Assembly (NCBI RefSeq): GCF_900129425.1
Contig: NZ_LT670817.1
Location: 5,146,001 to 5,210,000 of the forward strand
DNA length: 64,000 nt
Direction: 5' to 3'
From: Bradyrhizobium erythrophlei
Lineage (GTDB): Bacteria; Pseudomonadota; Alphaproteobacteria; Rhizobiales; Xanthobacteraceae
In this document: positions 1 to 11,599 of the stretch, piece after piece
Position numbering within the stretch: position 1 is the stretch's first letter
How the letters are laid out: every line of letters starts with the position of its first letter
Made by a program: the position numbers and the translations under genes
The notes under the pieces: generated by a model
Seen by the model: only the letters and a program-made list of their open reading frames with translations
The model's database searches: none
What the model was told of the DNA's origin: nothing

Positions 1-92
1 ATCTTCTCCGGGGACGCGATCGAGATCCGGATCTGGTCGAAGACCTGAGCCGGCGTCGTCGGATTAAAGAGATTCATAATTTCTTGATTCAT
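1..92 (-). CDS. rpoC: DNA-directed RNA polymerase subunit beta' (5' end only)
   Basis: Only the first 30 codons lie in the window, reading leftward off the edge. The start ATG is at 92-90 and the peptide begins MNQEIMNLFNPTTPAQVFDQ, the typical alphaproteobacterial RpoC N-terminus. A GAGGAGAAGACC Shine-Dalgarno region directly precedes the ATG. The gene follows rpoB by about 130 bases in the standard rpoBC order. The product is the beta' subunit carrying the catalytic magnesium site of RNA polymerase, but that part of the gene lies outside the window. Confidence 0.95.
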   Translation of the reverse strand, partial: MNQEIMNLFNPTTPAQVFDQIRISIASPEK

Positions 93-183
93 GGTCTTCT
101 CCTCGCGTGCCGATCGTCACCGGCAGCAAATTCGAAATTCTTTGGTAGCCACACGCCCCGCTCAACGTCCGGGCAAGGCGCGG

Positions 184-206
184 ATGCCCGGCACAAGGCC
201 GGGCAT
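184..206. repeat. Short palindromic intergenic repeat, rpoB-rpoC gap
   Basis: An inverted repeat ATGCCCGGC-N5-GCCGGGCAT lies in the gap between rpoB and rpoC. It shares its core and its flanking GATG/ATGAC bases with the palindromes at 4763, 8681, 11346, 11478 and 14154. It probably forms a stem in the rpoBC transcript. There is no T-tract, so it is unlikely to be a strong intrinsic terminator. Confidence 0.7.
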
Positions 207-221
207 GACGCTTTTGTCTAG

Positions 222-4343
<4,122 letters not shown>

Positions 4344-4762
4344 CGTGGCCTCTCATTTCGTCGCCCGTCAGGGGCGAACCTTCCGAAGCGCGATTGGCAT
4401 CGCCCCCGGGTTGAATTTCGATTCGTTTCTAAATCTGAACCTAAAAGTCAGGATTTAGTCCTGAATCAAAGTGCCAGACCTTCAAAACGCAAAACGACGC
4501 GCGGGGCGCTTGACCGCACCCGCCCGTCTAAACCTGCCGCGTCACGGACTGAAAAAGCCCGAAATTGCCTGTCTCCCAACGGTTTGCGCAGATACGCTGC
4601 CGTTCCCGCCGCCAACCGTGCTTTCGTGCTGCCGTCCCGATATGGGATGGCAATCGTGGAGATTCGAGGGGTAAGCCAGCGAATTCCCACACATTCCTGT
4701 GTACAACTTGCGGCGGGTTGCCCCGTCCCACGCTGAATCTCGTCCGTCCTGCCGCTTCCGTC

Positions 4763-4785
4763 ATGGCCGGGCTTGACCCGGCCAT
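4763..4785. repeat. Short palindromic intergenic repeat, rplL-rpoB gap
   Basis: The inverted repeat ATGGCCGGG-N5-CCCGGCCAT is flanked by GTC...CCACGTCTTC, the arrangement seen in the other members of this repeat family in the window. It lies outside coding sequence. Confidence 0.7.
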
Positions 4786-4803
4786 CCACGTCTTCGGCGG
4801 CTG

Positions 4804-4835
4804 ATCCCCGGGTTTCGCGTTGCTCGCCCGGGGAT
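4804..4835 (-). terminator. Hairpin after rplL (partial terminator or attenuator)
   Basis: Nine-base arms ATCCCCGGG and CCCGGGGAT enclose a 14-base loop, about 20 bases past the rplL stop codon on the minus strand. No run of T follows. It is better read as an attenuator or RNA-processing stem between rplL and rpoB than as a full terminator. Reduced transcription into rpoBC after rplL is known in other bacteria; its use here is inferred. Confidence 0.5.
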
Positions 4836-4855
4836 TTCACTCAAGCAAGCTGCGC

Positions 4856-5227
4856 TTACTTGAGTTCAACCTTGGCGCCAGCCTTCTCGAGCTGAGCCTT
4901 GATCTTCTCGGATTCGTCCTTGTTGACGCCTTCCTTCACAGGCTTCGGCGCGCCCTCGACCAAGTCCTTGGCTTCCTTGAGGCCGAGGCCGGTGATGGCA
5001 CGGACTTCCTTGATGACTTCAATCTTCTTCTCGCCGGCGGCGAGCAGAATGACCGAGAATTCGGTCTTTTCTTCAGCCGGGGCAGCGGCGGCAGCGGCCG
5101 GGCCGGCCACCGCAACGGCGGCAGCGGCGGAAACGCCCCACTTTTCTTCCAGCAGCTTCGCGAGTTCGGCAGCCTCGAGCACAGTGAGGCTCGAGAGGTC
5201 GTCAACAATCTTCTGTAAGTCAGCCAT
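4856..5227 (-). CDS. rplL: 50S ribosomal protein L7/L12
   Basis: The 123-residue acidic protein starts MADLQKIVDDLSSLTVLEAAELAKLLEEKW, the dimerisation domain. An Ala-rich hinge at about residues 38-52 follows, then the C-terminal factor-binding domain with EKTEFSVILLAAGEKKIEVIKEVR and GLGLKEAKDLVEGAPK. L7/L12 forms the ribosomal stalk with L10 and recruits translational GTPases. It lies 54 bases after rplJ on the same strand and is presumably cotranscribed with it. Confidence 0.99.
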   Translation of the reverse strand: MADLQKIVDDLSSLTVLEAAELAKLLEEKWGVSAAAAVAVAGPAAAAAAPAEEKTEFSVILLAAGEKKIEVIKEVRAITGLGLKEAKDLVEGAPKPVKEGVNKDESEKIKAQLEKAGAKVELK

Positions 5228-5281
5228 TGATCTGTTTCCTTAAGCGTATCGGTTCGAACCAGGTTTGATTTGCGAAGGGCG

Positions 5282-5800
5282 TCAGGCCGCTTCGCTCTTT
5301 GAGGCATAGGCCTGAACGACGCGCGCGAGCTTGGCCGCGGGCGCAGTGGTGAGCTGAGCGATCTTGGTCGCCGGCGCCACCAGGAGGCCGACGATCTTTC
5401 CGCGCAACTCATCGAGCGACGGCAGGGCGGCAAGCGCCTTGACACCGTTAACGTCCAGGACGGTTTTACCCATTGATCCGCCGAGAATGACGAACTGCTC
5501 GTTCGTCTTGGCGAATTCGATGGCAACCTTGGGCGCCGCCACCGGATCGTTTGAAGTCGCGATCACGGTCGGCCCCTTCAGCAGGGAACCGATGGCAATG
5601 ACGTCCGTGCCTTCAAGAGCAATTTTGGCAAGACGGTTCTTCGAGACCTTCACCGACGCGCCCGCCTGCTTCATCTGCATGCGCAGCTTCTGCATCTGGG
5701 CCACGGTGAGGCCGGAATAATGGGCGACGACCGCAACGCTGGTGGTCTTGAACAGACCGTTCAGCGCCTCAACCGCGTCCTTTTTTGCCGCTTTTTCCAC
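5282..5800 (-). CDS. rplJ: 50S ribosomal protein L10
   Basis: The product is 172 residues from a GTG start at 5800 and begins (M)EKAAKKDAVEALNGLFKTT. The frame stays open further upstream, but GTG is chosen because GGAGAGAG lies directly in front of it and the length then matches L10. The N-terminal rRNA-binding domain is followed by a C-terminal helix that anchors L7/L12 dimers. The upstream non-coding sequence is likely the autoregulatory L10 leader. rplL follows immediately. Confidence 0.97.
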   Translation of the reverse strand: MEKAAKKDAVEALNGLFKTTSVAVVAHYSGLTVAQMQKLRMQMKQAGASVKVSKNRLAKIALEGTDVIAIGSLLKGPTVIATSNDPVAAPKVAIEFAKTNEQFVILGGSMGKTVLDVNGVKALAALPSLDELRGKIVGLLVAPATKIAQLTTAPAAKLARVVQAYASKSEAA

Positions 5801-6060
5801 AGCAAGCTCTCTCCGGTTGGCGGTCTCTAGCCCAAGGGCAGGACCGCCGGGTTGCACCCATTGTCCCGCCCAAAACCTGACCTCGAGACATTCAGTCTCA
5901 GGACACGTCGGGCAAGACGACATTTGAAAAGCCTGCCCTCCCGTGCCCAGGGGCGCGGGGTGTCGAGGTTCGAACCATATCCGCTGCCCGTCGCTCTGCA
6001 GCGACGTAAAGCGAAATCCGGTTTTCACCCGTCTATGCAGGCCATGCGATTAAGCCGTTG
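5801..6060 (-). promoter_or_regulatory. Probable L10 (rplJL) mRNA leader
   Basis: About 250 bases ahead of rplJ are GC-rich and rich in stem-forming segments, for example GAGACTGAATGTCTC on the minus strand near 5890-5905. Many bacteria control rplJL by binding the L10-L12 complex to such a leader. The position and structure fit, but the specific L10 consensus was not verified. The in-frame extension of rplJ through this region is treated as untranslated. Confidence 0.45.
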
Positions 6061-6384
6061 AAGAAACCTGAGGTTTCCCCGCGGGCGCCTGCAGTCTTGG
6101 ACAGGATCGAGGCCATCCGGCAAGCCGAAAGACCCCTGCTCTACTCCGTTCCCCAAAGCGACGGGTTCCCTTCCTTTCGAGCAATCCATACGGATGTCCT
6201 GAAAGGAATGATCTCCTATCGTACCGGGTTTTCGGAATGCGAGCACGGACGTGCCAGCAACGGCCAGCACACCCGGAAGGGATTGTCTAACGAGTCTTTT
6301 CCGGCTTGCCAAGTGCTAATTCACGGCAATTCGTCGGCCGCTTTTCTGCCCGGTTCTGCCCGATCCGGACCCAAAATGAGGGGT

Positions 6385-7338
6385 TCAGGCGCCCCGAACC
6401 GCGTGAGGCAGCGGCTGGCCCGCGAAAAACGCCTCCAGATTGGCAATCACGCAGCTCTGCATCCCCGTATGCGATTCGATGGTATGGCCGCCGACATGCG
6501 GGGTCAGCACGACGTTCGGAAACGCGGTCAGCGCGTCCGGCGCGTGCGGCTCTTTCTCGTAGACGTCGAGGCCGGCCCCGGCGATCTGTTCGCCTGCGAG
6601 CGCGACTACCAGCGCCGCCTGGTCGATCACCGAACCGCGCGAAATGTTGACGATATAGCCGTCCTTGCCGAGTTTTTGCAGGATGCCGGCATCCACGGCG
6701 TGATGGGTATCCACGCCGGCGCGCACCGCGATCATGAGGACATTGCACCATTCCGCCAGCGCCTCGAGGCTCGGCAGATATTGATAGGGCAGGTCATGTT
6801 TGCTGCGGCTGAAATAGGCCACTTCGGTCTCGAAGGCCGCCAGGCGCGAAGCGATCTTGCGGCCGATCTCGCCCATGCCGTAGACGCCGACCCGGCGGCC
6901 GGGGTTACCGGGCTGCGGACGCATCAGCGGCGACGGTTTTGCCGCCGACCAGTTGCCGCTTCGCACATAATTGTCCGCCGGCAGCAACCGCCGGGTCACC
7001 GCCAGCATCAGCGTGACCGCCAGATCGGCCACTGCGGACGCATTCGCCGCCGGGCTGTGGCCGACCGCGATTTTGCGCTGCGCGGCCGCGGCAAGATCGA
7101 CGCCGTCATAACCGGTGCCGTAGCAGACGATCGCGCCGAGTTTCGGCATCATATCCATCATGGCAGCGCCCAGCGGCGTGCCGCCAGCCGTGATCATCGC
7201 CCGGATGCCGGAGAGCTGTTCCGCCGTAAATACTTCGCCCGGCGGCCGGCCCGCCGCGTCCATCAGTTCAAAGCGCTCACCGATGCGCACCGTCATGGCC
7301 TTGGGAAAGCGTGAATAGACCAGAACTTTGAACGGCAT
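6385..7338 (-). CDS. D-isomer-specific 2-hydroxyacid dehydrogenase
   Basis: The 317-residue product starts MPFKVLVYSRFPKAMTVRIG. It has the Rossmann signature GVYGMGEIGRKIASRL near residue 150, the ISRGSVIDQAALV segment, and the HVGGHTIES histidine region near the C-terminus. These mark NAD(P)-dependent reduction of 2-ketoacids such as glyoxylate or hydroxypyruvate; the true substrate is unknown. The ATG at 7338 has AGGAATT upstream and is preferred over a TTG at 7359. The gene lies between rplA and rplJ, which is unusual, and behind an intrinsic terminator that follows rplA. It may therefore depend on readthrough. Confidence 0.9.
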   Translation of the reverse strand: MPFKVLVYSRFPKAMTVRIGERFELMDAAGRPPGEVFTAEQLSGIRAMITAGGTPLGAAMMDMMPKLGAIVCYGTGYDGVDLAAAAQRKIAVGHSPAANASAVADLAVTLMLAVTRRLLPADNYVRSGNWSAAKPSPLMRPQPGNPGRRVGVYGMGEIGRKIASRLAAFETEVAYFSRSKHDLPYQYLPSLEALAEWCNVLMIAVRAGVDTHHAVDAGILQKLGKDGYIVNISRGSVIDQAALVVALAGEQIAGAGLDVYEKEPHAPDALTAFPNVVLTPHVGGHTIESHTGMQSCVIANLEAFFAGQPLPHAVRGA

Positions 7339-7356
7339 GGGCTGAATTCCTGGTGT

Positions 7357-7395
7357 CAAAAACGAAGGGGCGGAATCGGTTGCCCAATTCCGCCC
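7357..7395 (-). terminator. Intrinsic terminator after rplKA
   Basis: On the minus strand, arms GGGCGGAAT and ATTCCGCCC (9 bp, 10-base loop) are followed by CTTCGTTTTTG. The hairpin begins 29 bases after the rplA stop. Its tail runs into the ribosome-binding region of the downstream dehydrogenase gene. This is a good Rho-independent terminator placed between rplA and the dehydrogenase. Confidence 0.75.
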
Positions 7396-7423
7396 TCTAT
7401 TGTCTCAAGCTGCTCCCGGCAGT

Positions 7424-8116
7424 CTAGCCGAGCACCGTGCCCGGCTCAACCTTGACGCCCGGTCCCATGGTTGAGGAAACCGCGACGCGCTGGATGTAGG
7501 TGCCCTTGGCGCCGGCGGGCTTGGCCTTGGCGACCGCATCCGCGAGCGCCTTGACGTTCTGCACCAGCTTCTCTTCCGAGAACGACGCCTTCCCGATGCC
7601 GGCCTGCACGATTCCCGCCTTCTCGACGCGGAACTCGACCGAACCGCCCTTGGCGCCCTTGACTGCAGTGGCGACGTCCATGGTGACGGTACCGATCTTC
7701 GGGTTCGGCATCATGCCGCGCGGGCCGAGCACCTTACCGAGCCGACCGACCAGCGGCATCATGTCGGGGGTCGCGATACAGCGGTCGAAATCGATCTGGC
7801 CGCCCTGCACTTTTTCCACGAGGTCCTCGGCGCCGACCACGTCGGCACCCGCCGCCTTGGCCTCTTCGGCCTTGGCGCCGCGCGCGAACACGCCGACCCG
7901 CAAGGTGCGGCCGGTGCCGTTCGGCAGGGTCACCACGCCGCGCACCATCTGATCGGCGTGGCGCGGATCGACCCCGAGATTGATCGCGATCTCGACCGTC
8001 TCGTCGAACTTCGACTTGGCGCGCTCCTTGACCATCTTGATGGCATCCGCGAGCGGATAAAGCTTTTCGCGATCAACACCCTCGCGGGCCTTCTTCAAAC
8101 GTTTTCCGATTGCCAT
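7424..8116 (-). CDS. rplA: 50S ribosomal protein L1
   Basis: The 230-residue product is standard length and begins MAIGKRLKKAREGVDREKLYPLADA. The L1 signature region reads GKVLGPRGMMPNPKIGTVT at about residues 125-145. L1 forms the mobile stalk near the E site and acts as a translational repressor of its own operon in other bacteria. It follows rplK after six bases and the two are certainly cotranscribed. A terminator follows. Confidence 0.99.
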   Translation of the reverse strand: MAIGKRLKKAREGVDREKLYPLADAIKMVKERAKSKFDETVEIAINLGVDPRHADQMVRGVVTLPNGTGRTLRVGVFARGAKAEEAKAAGADVVGAEDLVEKVQGGQIDFDRCIATPDMMPLVGRLGKVLGPRGMMPNPKIGTVTMDVATAVKGAKGGSVEFRVEKAGIVQAGIGKASFSEEKLVQNVKALADAVAKAKPAGAKGTYIQRVAVSSTMGPGVKVEPGTVLG

Positions 8117-8122
8117 GATCCG

Positions 8123-8551
8123 TTACCCCGCAACTTCAAGACCCATCGAACGGGCGGAGCCCTCGACCATCTTCATGGCCGACTCGATGGTATCGCAATT
8201 GAGATCCTTCATCTTCTTCTCGGCGATCTCGCGCACCTGCGCTTTGGTCACCGCGCCGGCCTTGTCGCGGCCCGGAGCTTTCGACCCGGACTGGATTTTG
8301 GCGGCCTGCTTGAGAAAGAAGGACATCGGGGGGGTCTTCATCTCGAAGGTGAAGGAACGATCGGCGTAGATCGTGATCACCACCGGGATAGGGGTATTCT
8401 TCTCTTCCTTCTGGGTCTGCGCGTTGAACGCCTTGCAGAATTCCATGATGTTGAGGCCGCGCTGACCAAGCGCGGGTCCGATCGGGGGCGAAGGGTTCGC
8501 CGCACCGGCCGGCACCTGCAATTTCAGGTATCCGGTCACTTTCTTTGCCAT
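8123..8551 (-). CDS. rplK: 50S ribosomal protein L11
   Basis: The 142-residue product starts MAKKVTGYLKLQVPAGAANP and carries the PPIGPALGQRGLNIMEFCK N-terminal signature. The C-terminal rRNA-binding domain includes KAQVREIAEKKMKDLN. L11 forms the GTPase-associated centre with 23S rRNA and is needed for stringent-response sensing. It is separated from nusG by 230 bases that contain a double palindromic repeat, and is followed tightly by rplA. Confidence 0.99.
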   Translation of the reverse strand: MAKKVTGYLKLQVPAGAANPSPPIGPALGQRGLNIMEFCKAFNAQTQKEEKNTPIPVVITIYADRSFTFEMKTPPMSFFLKQAAKIQSGSKAPGRDKAGAVTKAQVREIAEKKMKDLNCDTIESAMKMVEGSARSMGLEVAG

Positions 8552-8680
8552 TTGTCACTCCTCATGCTGTTTCCGGACCATTCCGGAAACTTCACAGGAC
8601 CGTGGTGCGGTTCGCATGACGGCTGGCGACCGTCAGTCCCCTTCCACGGTTCTTCGGAAACGTCGCCGCTTCCATTTTCG

Positions 8681-8774
8681 TCATGCCCGGACTTGATCCG
8701 GGCATCCATCCGTCTTCGTAAAAAATACATTGTTACGAGGCAGATGGATTGCCGGGTCAAGCCCGGCAATGACG
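8681..8774. repeat. Double palindromic repeat between nusG and rplK
   Basis: Two related palindromes face each other. The left copy has ATGCCCGG...CCGGGCAT followed by CCATCCGTCTTC; the right copy has GATGGATTGCCGGG...CCCGGCAATGACG. Together they form a larger inverted repeat separated by an AT-rich AAAAAATACATTGTTAC centre. The layout resembles the mosaic repeats common in Bradyrhizobium intergenic regions. Confidence 0.75.
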
Positions 8775-8781
8775 ATAACGA

Positions 8782-9315
8782 TCAGACCTTCTCGACCTGA
8801 CCGAATTCCAGTTCAACTGGCGTGGCACGGCCGAAGATCGACACCGCGACCTTCACGCGCGAGCGCGCCTCGTCGATTTCCTCGACCACGCCGGAGAACG
8901 AGGCGAACGGCCCATCGGCCACGCGCACATTCTCGCCGATCTCGAACGACACCGACGCCTTCGGCCGTTCGACGCCTTCCTGCACCTGGTGCAGGATCCG
9001 CATGGCCTCGGCCTCCGAAATCGGCATCGGCTTGTTTTCCGCGCCGAGAAAGCCCGTCACCTTCGGGGTGTTCTTGATCAGATGAAAGGCTTCGTCGGTC
9101 AGCTTCATCTTGACCAGGACATAGCCCGGGAAAAACTTGCGCTCGGCGTCGACCTTGCGGCCGCGGCGCACCTCGGTGACCTTTTCGGTCGGCACCAGCA
9201 CCTGCTCGAACAACTCTTCAAGCCCGCGCTGCTTGGATTGTTCGCGGATCGATTCGGCGACCTTCTTTTCGAAGTTCGAATAGGCGTGGACGATATACCA
9301 GCGCTTGTCCATCAT
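8782..9315 (-). CDS. nusG: Transcription termination/antitermination protein NusG
   Basis: From the ATG at 9315 the product is 177 residues, beginning MMDKRWYIVHAYSNFEKKVAE. GGAACTC just upstream supports this start over the ATG at 9336 that overlaps the secE stop. The NGN domain contains FPGYVLVKMKLTDEAFHLIKN. The C-terminal KOW domain reads VRVADGPFASFSGVVEEIDE. NusG binds RNA polymerase, reduces pausing and links to Rho or ribosomes. secE-nusG-rplK is the standard order. Confidence 0.98.
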   Translation of the reverse strand: MMDKRWYIVHAYSNFEKKVAESIREQSKQRGLEELFEQVLVPTEKVTEVRRGRKVDAERKFFPGYVLVKMKLTDEAFHLIKNTPKVTGFLGAENKPMPISEAEAMRILHQVQEGVERPKASVSFEIGENVRVADGPFASFSGVVEEIDEARSRVKVAVSIFGRATPVELEFGQVEKV

Positions 9316-9335
9316 TTGAGTTCCGGCGCTTGCCA

Positions 9336-9527
9336 TCAATGTATCCCGAGCAAAAAGGTGACGAGATAGCGGATGATCTGATCCGCGGCGAAAAAGAAGA
9401 TCGAAGCCAGCGCCACCATCACGAACACCATGATGGTGGTGATGGTCGTCTCGCGGCGGGTCGGCCAGGTGACCTTGTTGGTCTCCGAGCGCACTTCCTG
9501 CAGGAATTTGAACGGGCTGAAAGCCAT
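9336..9527 (-). CDS. secE: Preprotein translocase subunit SecE
   Basis: The 63-residue short-form SecE reads MAFSPFKFLQEVRSETNKVT, then WPTRRETTITTIMVFVMVAL. It carries the conserved amphipathic segment (EVRSETNKVTWPTRRE) ahead of one transmembrane helix at about residues 33-57. It stabilises SecY in the inner-membrane translocon. The stop lies directly ahead of the nusG start region, so translation of the two is probably coupled. Confidence 0.97.
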   Translation of the reverse strand: MAFSPFKFLQEVRSETNKVTWPTRRETTITTIMVFVMVALASIFFFAADQIIRYLVTFLLGIH

Positions 9528-9796
9528 CGTTGGGGTGATCCGCGTGTAAGACGATTTACAGTTTTAAGGAATCCGAACAGCCCTCTAGCGCCCAGCCCTC
9601 TTCTGAAGGATGAGCCGGCAAGCGGGCTCGATTGTTCGGGGGATTTCAAAGCCGCGCCGGATATCCGTCTAAGCGGGCCGGCAGCAGGTGGCGGGTATGT
9701 ACTGCGGACGCGGACAAAGGTCAAGGCAAGCGGGAACCGCGGTTGAGAAAGTACTCGAACACGCCCGGACCTGATCGGTCAAAATCGGGACTTAGC

Positions 9797-9872
9797 TGGC
9801 AGGGGCGGCAGGGCTCGAACCTGCGACAACCGGTTTTGGAGACCGGTACTCTACCAACTGAGCTACACCCCT
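9797..9872 (-). tRNA. tRNA-Trp (CCA anticodon)
   Basis: The minus-strand sequence starts AGGGGTGTAGCTCAGTTGG, has the anticodon loop CTCCAAA (anticodon CCA) inside the stem CCGGT/ACCGG, and the T-arm GCAGGTTCGAGCCCTGC. It ends with an encoded CCA at 9797-9799. The 76-base cloverleaf closes fully. tRNA-Trp immediately upstream of secE-nusG is a common alphaproteobacterial arrangement. Confidence 0.98.
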
Positions 9873-10120
9873 ACAGGGAACCTGCGTCGCCGCCGATCCG
9901 TGCCGTTTCAAGCATAGGGAGCGCCTGGATTGCAAGGGCGAAGCGGTTAACCGGGGCACCATGTAACTATGTTTGGCGTAACAGCCAGTCGCGGTAGTTC
10001 TCACCTCTGCGGCAACCGCCCGATGCCCTGCGGCAAACGCCCTGTTCAACCCGGCGGTTCTGCGCCAGACTCGGCCAACGATCCCATCCGGCAAAGCAAC
10101 AAGAGCAAACGGGAGAGACC
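9873..10120. other. Divergent intergenic region, tRNA-Trp / esterase
   Basis: About 250 bases separate the leftward tRNA-Trp block from the rightward esterase gene. It must hold the promoter for tRNA-Trp-secE-nusG and that of the esterase. I see no further gene or clear operator here. Confidence 0.5.
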
Positions 10121-11344
10121 ATGACCCTGCAAACCGCCGCCAAGCACGCGCCCGTCCCTCAGACCCCGCCACTCCCTCAGGCCAAACCTGAATCGCTCGG
10201 CCTCTCGTCGGTCCGGTTGCAGCGGATGTCGGATGCATTCAAGCGCGACATCGACAAGGGGACCATCCCCGGGGTGACCGTAATGGTGGCGCGGCGCGGC
10301 CAGATCGGTTGGTTCGACGCGCTGGGCAAGCAGAGCCCCGCGGCTTCCGCGCCGATGGCCCAAAATTCGATCTTCCGTATCTTCTCCATGACCAAACCGA
10401 TCGTCTCGATCGGCATCATGATGCTGCTGGAGGAAGGTCATTTCCTGCTCAACGACGCGATCTCGAAATTCATTCCGGAATTTGCCGACCAGAAGGTCGG
10501 CGTCGAGAACAACGGCAAGCTCGATCTGGTGCCGCTGGCGCGGCCGATCACGATCCAGGATCTGCTGCGGCACACTTCGGGCATCACTTACGATCATACC
10601 GGCAATAGTCTGGTGCAGCAGCTCTATCAGCAGTCGCGGCTGCGCAGCCGCAAGATCAGCAACGCCGAGCATGCCACTCTCGTCGCAGGCCTGCCGCTGT
10701 TGTGCCAGCCCGGAGCCGAGTGGAATTACAGCCGCTCCACCGACATTCTCGGCCGCATCATCGAGGTCGTCTCCGGCAAGAGCCTGAGCGCGTTCTTGAC
10801 CGAGCGCATTCTGGCGCCGCTGCAGATGGCCGAAACCGCGTTTCACACCGGCGCCGAAAACGCCGACCGTCTCGCCGAGCCGTTTGCGGCCGATCCCTGG
10901 AGCGGCGACAAGGTGCAGTTGTTCAACATGCTGGAAAAGCCCGTCATGGAATCCGGCGGCGGCGGGCTGGTCTCGACCACGATGGATTATGCGCGGTTCT
11001 GCCAGATGCTGCTCAACGGCGGCGTGCTCGACGGCGTCAGGATTATCGGCCGCAAGACGCTGCAACTGATGGCGTCGGACCATCTCGGCCCGAACGTCAG
11101 GGTTCAGGGCACGCTGGTGCCGCCGGGCCACAGTTTTGGACTCGGCTTCGCGGTGCGGACCCAAGAGGGCATGGCGCCGTTCGCGGGCTCGCTCGGCCAG
11201 TTCTTCTGGAGCGGGATGGCCGGAACGTTCTTCTGGATCGACCCGAAGGAGGATTTGTTCGCGGTGTTCATGTCGCAGGGCCCCGGCCAGCGCGAATATT
11301 TCCGCACGCTGCTGCGGAGTCTGGTTTACGCGGCGGTGGAGTAA
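10121..11344 (+). CDS. Serine hydrolase, beta-lactamase/family VIII esterase type
   Basis: The 407-residue protein has the class C beta-lactamase/penicillin-binding fold motifs. SMTK (in IFSMTKPIVSIG, about residue 89) gives the nucleophilic serine and lysine. A tyrosine motif WNYSRSTDILGRIIEVVSGK lies near residue 200. A late PPGHSFGLGFAV segment is present. The YS-x form instead of Y-x-N is typical of family VIII esterases rather than true beta-lactamases. No signal peptide is evident, so a cytoplasmic esterase is likely. GGGAGAGACC precedes the ATG. The substrate is unknown. Confidence 0.85.
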   Translation: MTLQTAAKHAPVPQTPPLPQAKPESLGLSSVRLQRMSDAFKRDIDKGTIPGVTVMVARRGQIGWFDALGKQSPAASAPMAQNSIFRIFSMTKPIVSIGIMMLLEEGHFLLNDAISKFIPEFADQKVGVENNGKLDLVPLARPITIQDLLRHTSGITYDHTGNSLVQQLYQQSRLRSRKISNAEHATLVAGLPLLCQPGAEWNYSRSTDILGRIIEVVSGKSLSAFLTERILAPLQMAETAFHTGAENADRLAEPFAADPWSGDKVQLFNMLEKPVMESGGGGLVSTTMDYARFCQMLLNGGVLDGVRIIGRKTLQLMASDHLGPNVRVQGTLVPPGHSFGLGFAVRTQEGMAPFAGSLGQFFWSGMAGTFFWIDPKEDLFAVFMSQGPGQREYFRTLLRSLVYAAVE

Positions 11345-11345
11345 A

Positions 11346-11443
11346 TGTCGTTCCGGGGCGCGCGCAAGCGCGAACCCGGAATCTCGCGCTGATCACCCTA
11401 GATTCCGGGTTCAGCCCTGCGGGCTGCCCCGGAATGACGAGAG
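11346..11443. repeat. Palindromic intergenic repeat pair after esterase gene
   Basis: Directly after the esterase stop, TCGTTCCGGGGCGCGCGC...CGCGAACCCGGAATC is followed by GATTCCGGGTTCAGCCC, then GGGCTGCCCCGGAATGACG. The two halves are near-inverse copies of one element. It belongs to the family of GC-rich extragenic palindromes seen elsewhere in the window. Confidence 0.7.
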
Positions 11444-11477
11444 GGCGTTTCAATAAGCGTCGCGCGACGCCCTCTGC

Positions 11478-11578
11478 CGTCATGCTCCGCGAAAGCGGGG
11501 CATCCAGTACGCCGTAACATCAGTGAGAATCGGGATGGCTGCGATTACTGGATCGTCCGCCTTCGCGGACGATGACGC
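11478..11578. repeat. Palindromic intergenic repeat with inverted ends
   Basis: GTCATGCTCCGCGAAAGCGGGGCATCCAGTACGCCG at the left is answered at the right by TTACTGGATCGTCCGCCTTCGCGGACGATGACG. The CATCCAGTA/TACTGGAT ends are shared with the repeat at 14154. It lies between the convergent esterase and SDR genes. Confidence 0.7.
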
Positions 11579-11599
11579 TGATCCTGTCAGCCACTCGCC

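Larger units (their letters stand above)
4344..4855. other. rplL-rpoB intergenic region
   Basis: This 512-base gap contains no convincing gene. It holds one palindromic repeat (4763-4785) and one strong GC-rich hairpin (4804-4835) just after the rplL stop. The remainder is the untranslated leader of rpoB on the minus strand. A plus-strand open frame through here is only the tail of the rpoB antisense shadow. Confidence 0.7.

Noticed and set aside
5801..6028. N-terminal extension of rplJ giving a 248-residue protein
   Set aside because: L10 is about 172 residues, the GTG at 5800 has a strong ribosome-binding site, and the extension looks like an untranslated leader.
10121..11344. True class C beta-lactamase
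   Set aside because: It lacks an export signal and the Y-x-N form of the tyrosine motif, so a family VIII-type esterase is a better fit.
11346..11578. Possible CRISPR or tandem array after the esterase gene
   Set aside because: The repeats are palindromic and face each other. They are not evenly spaced direct repeats with unique spacers, and no cas genes are present.
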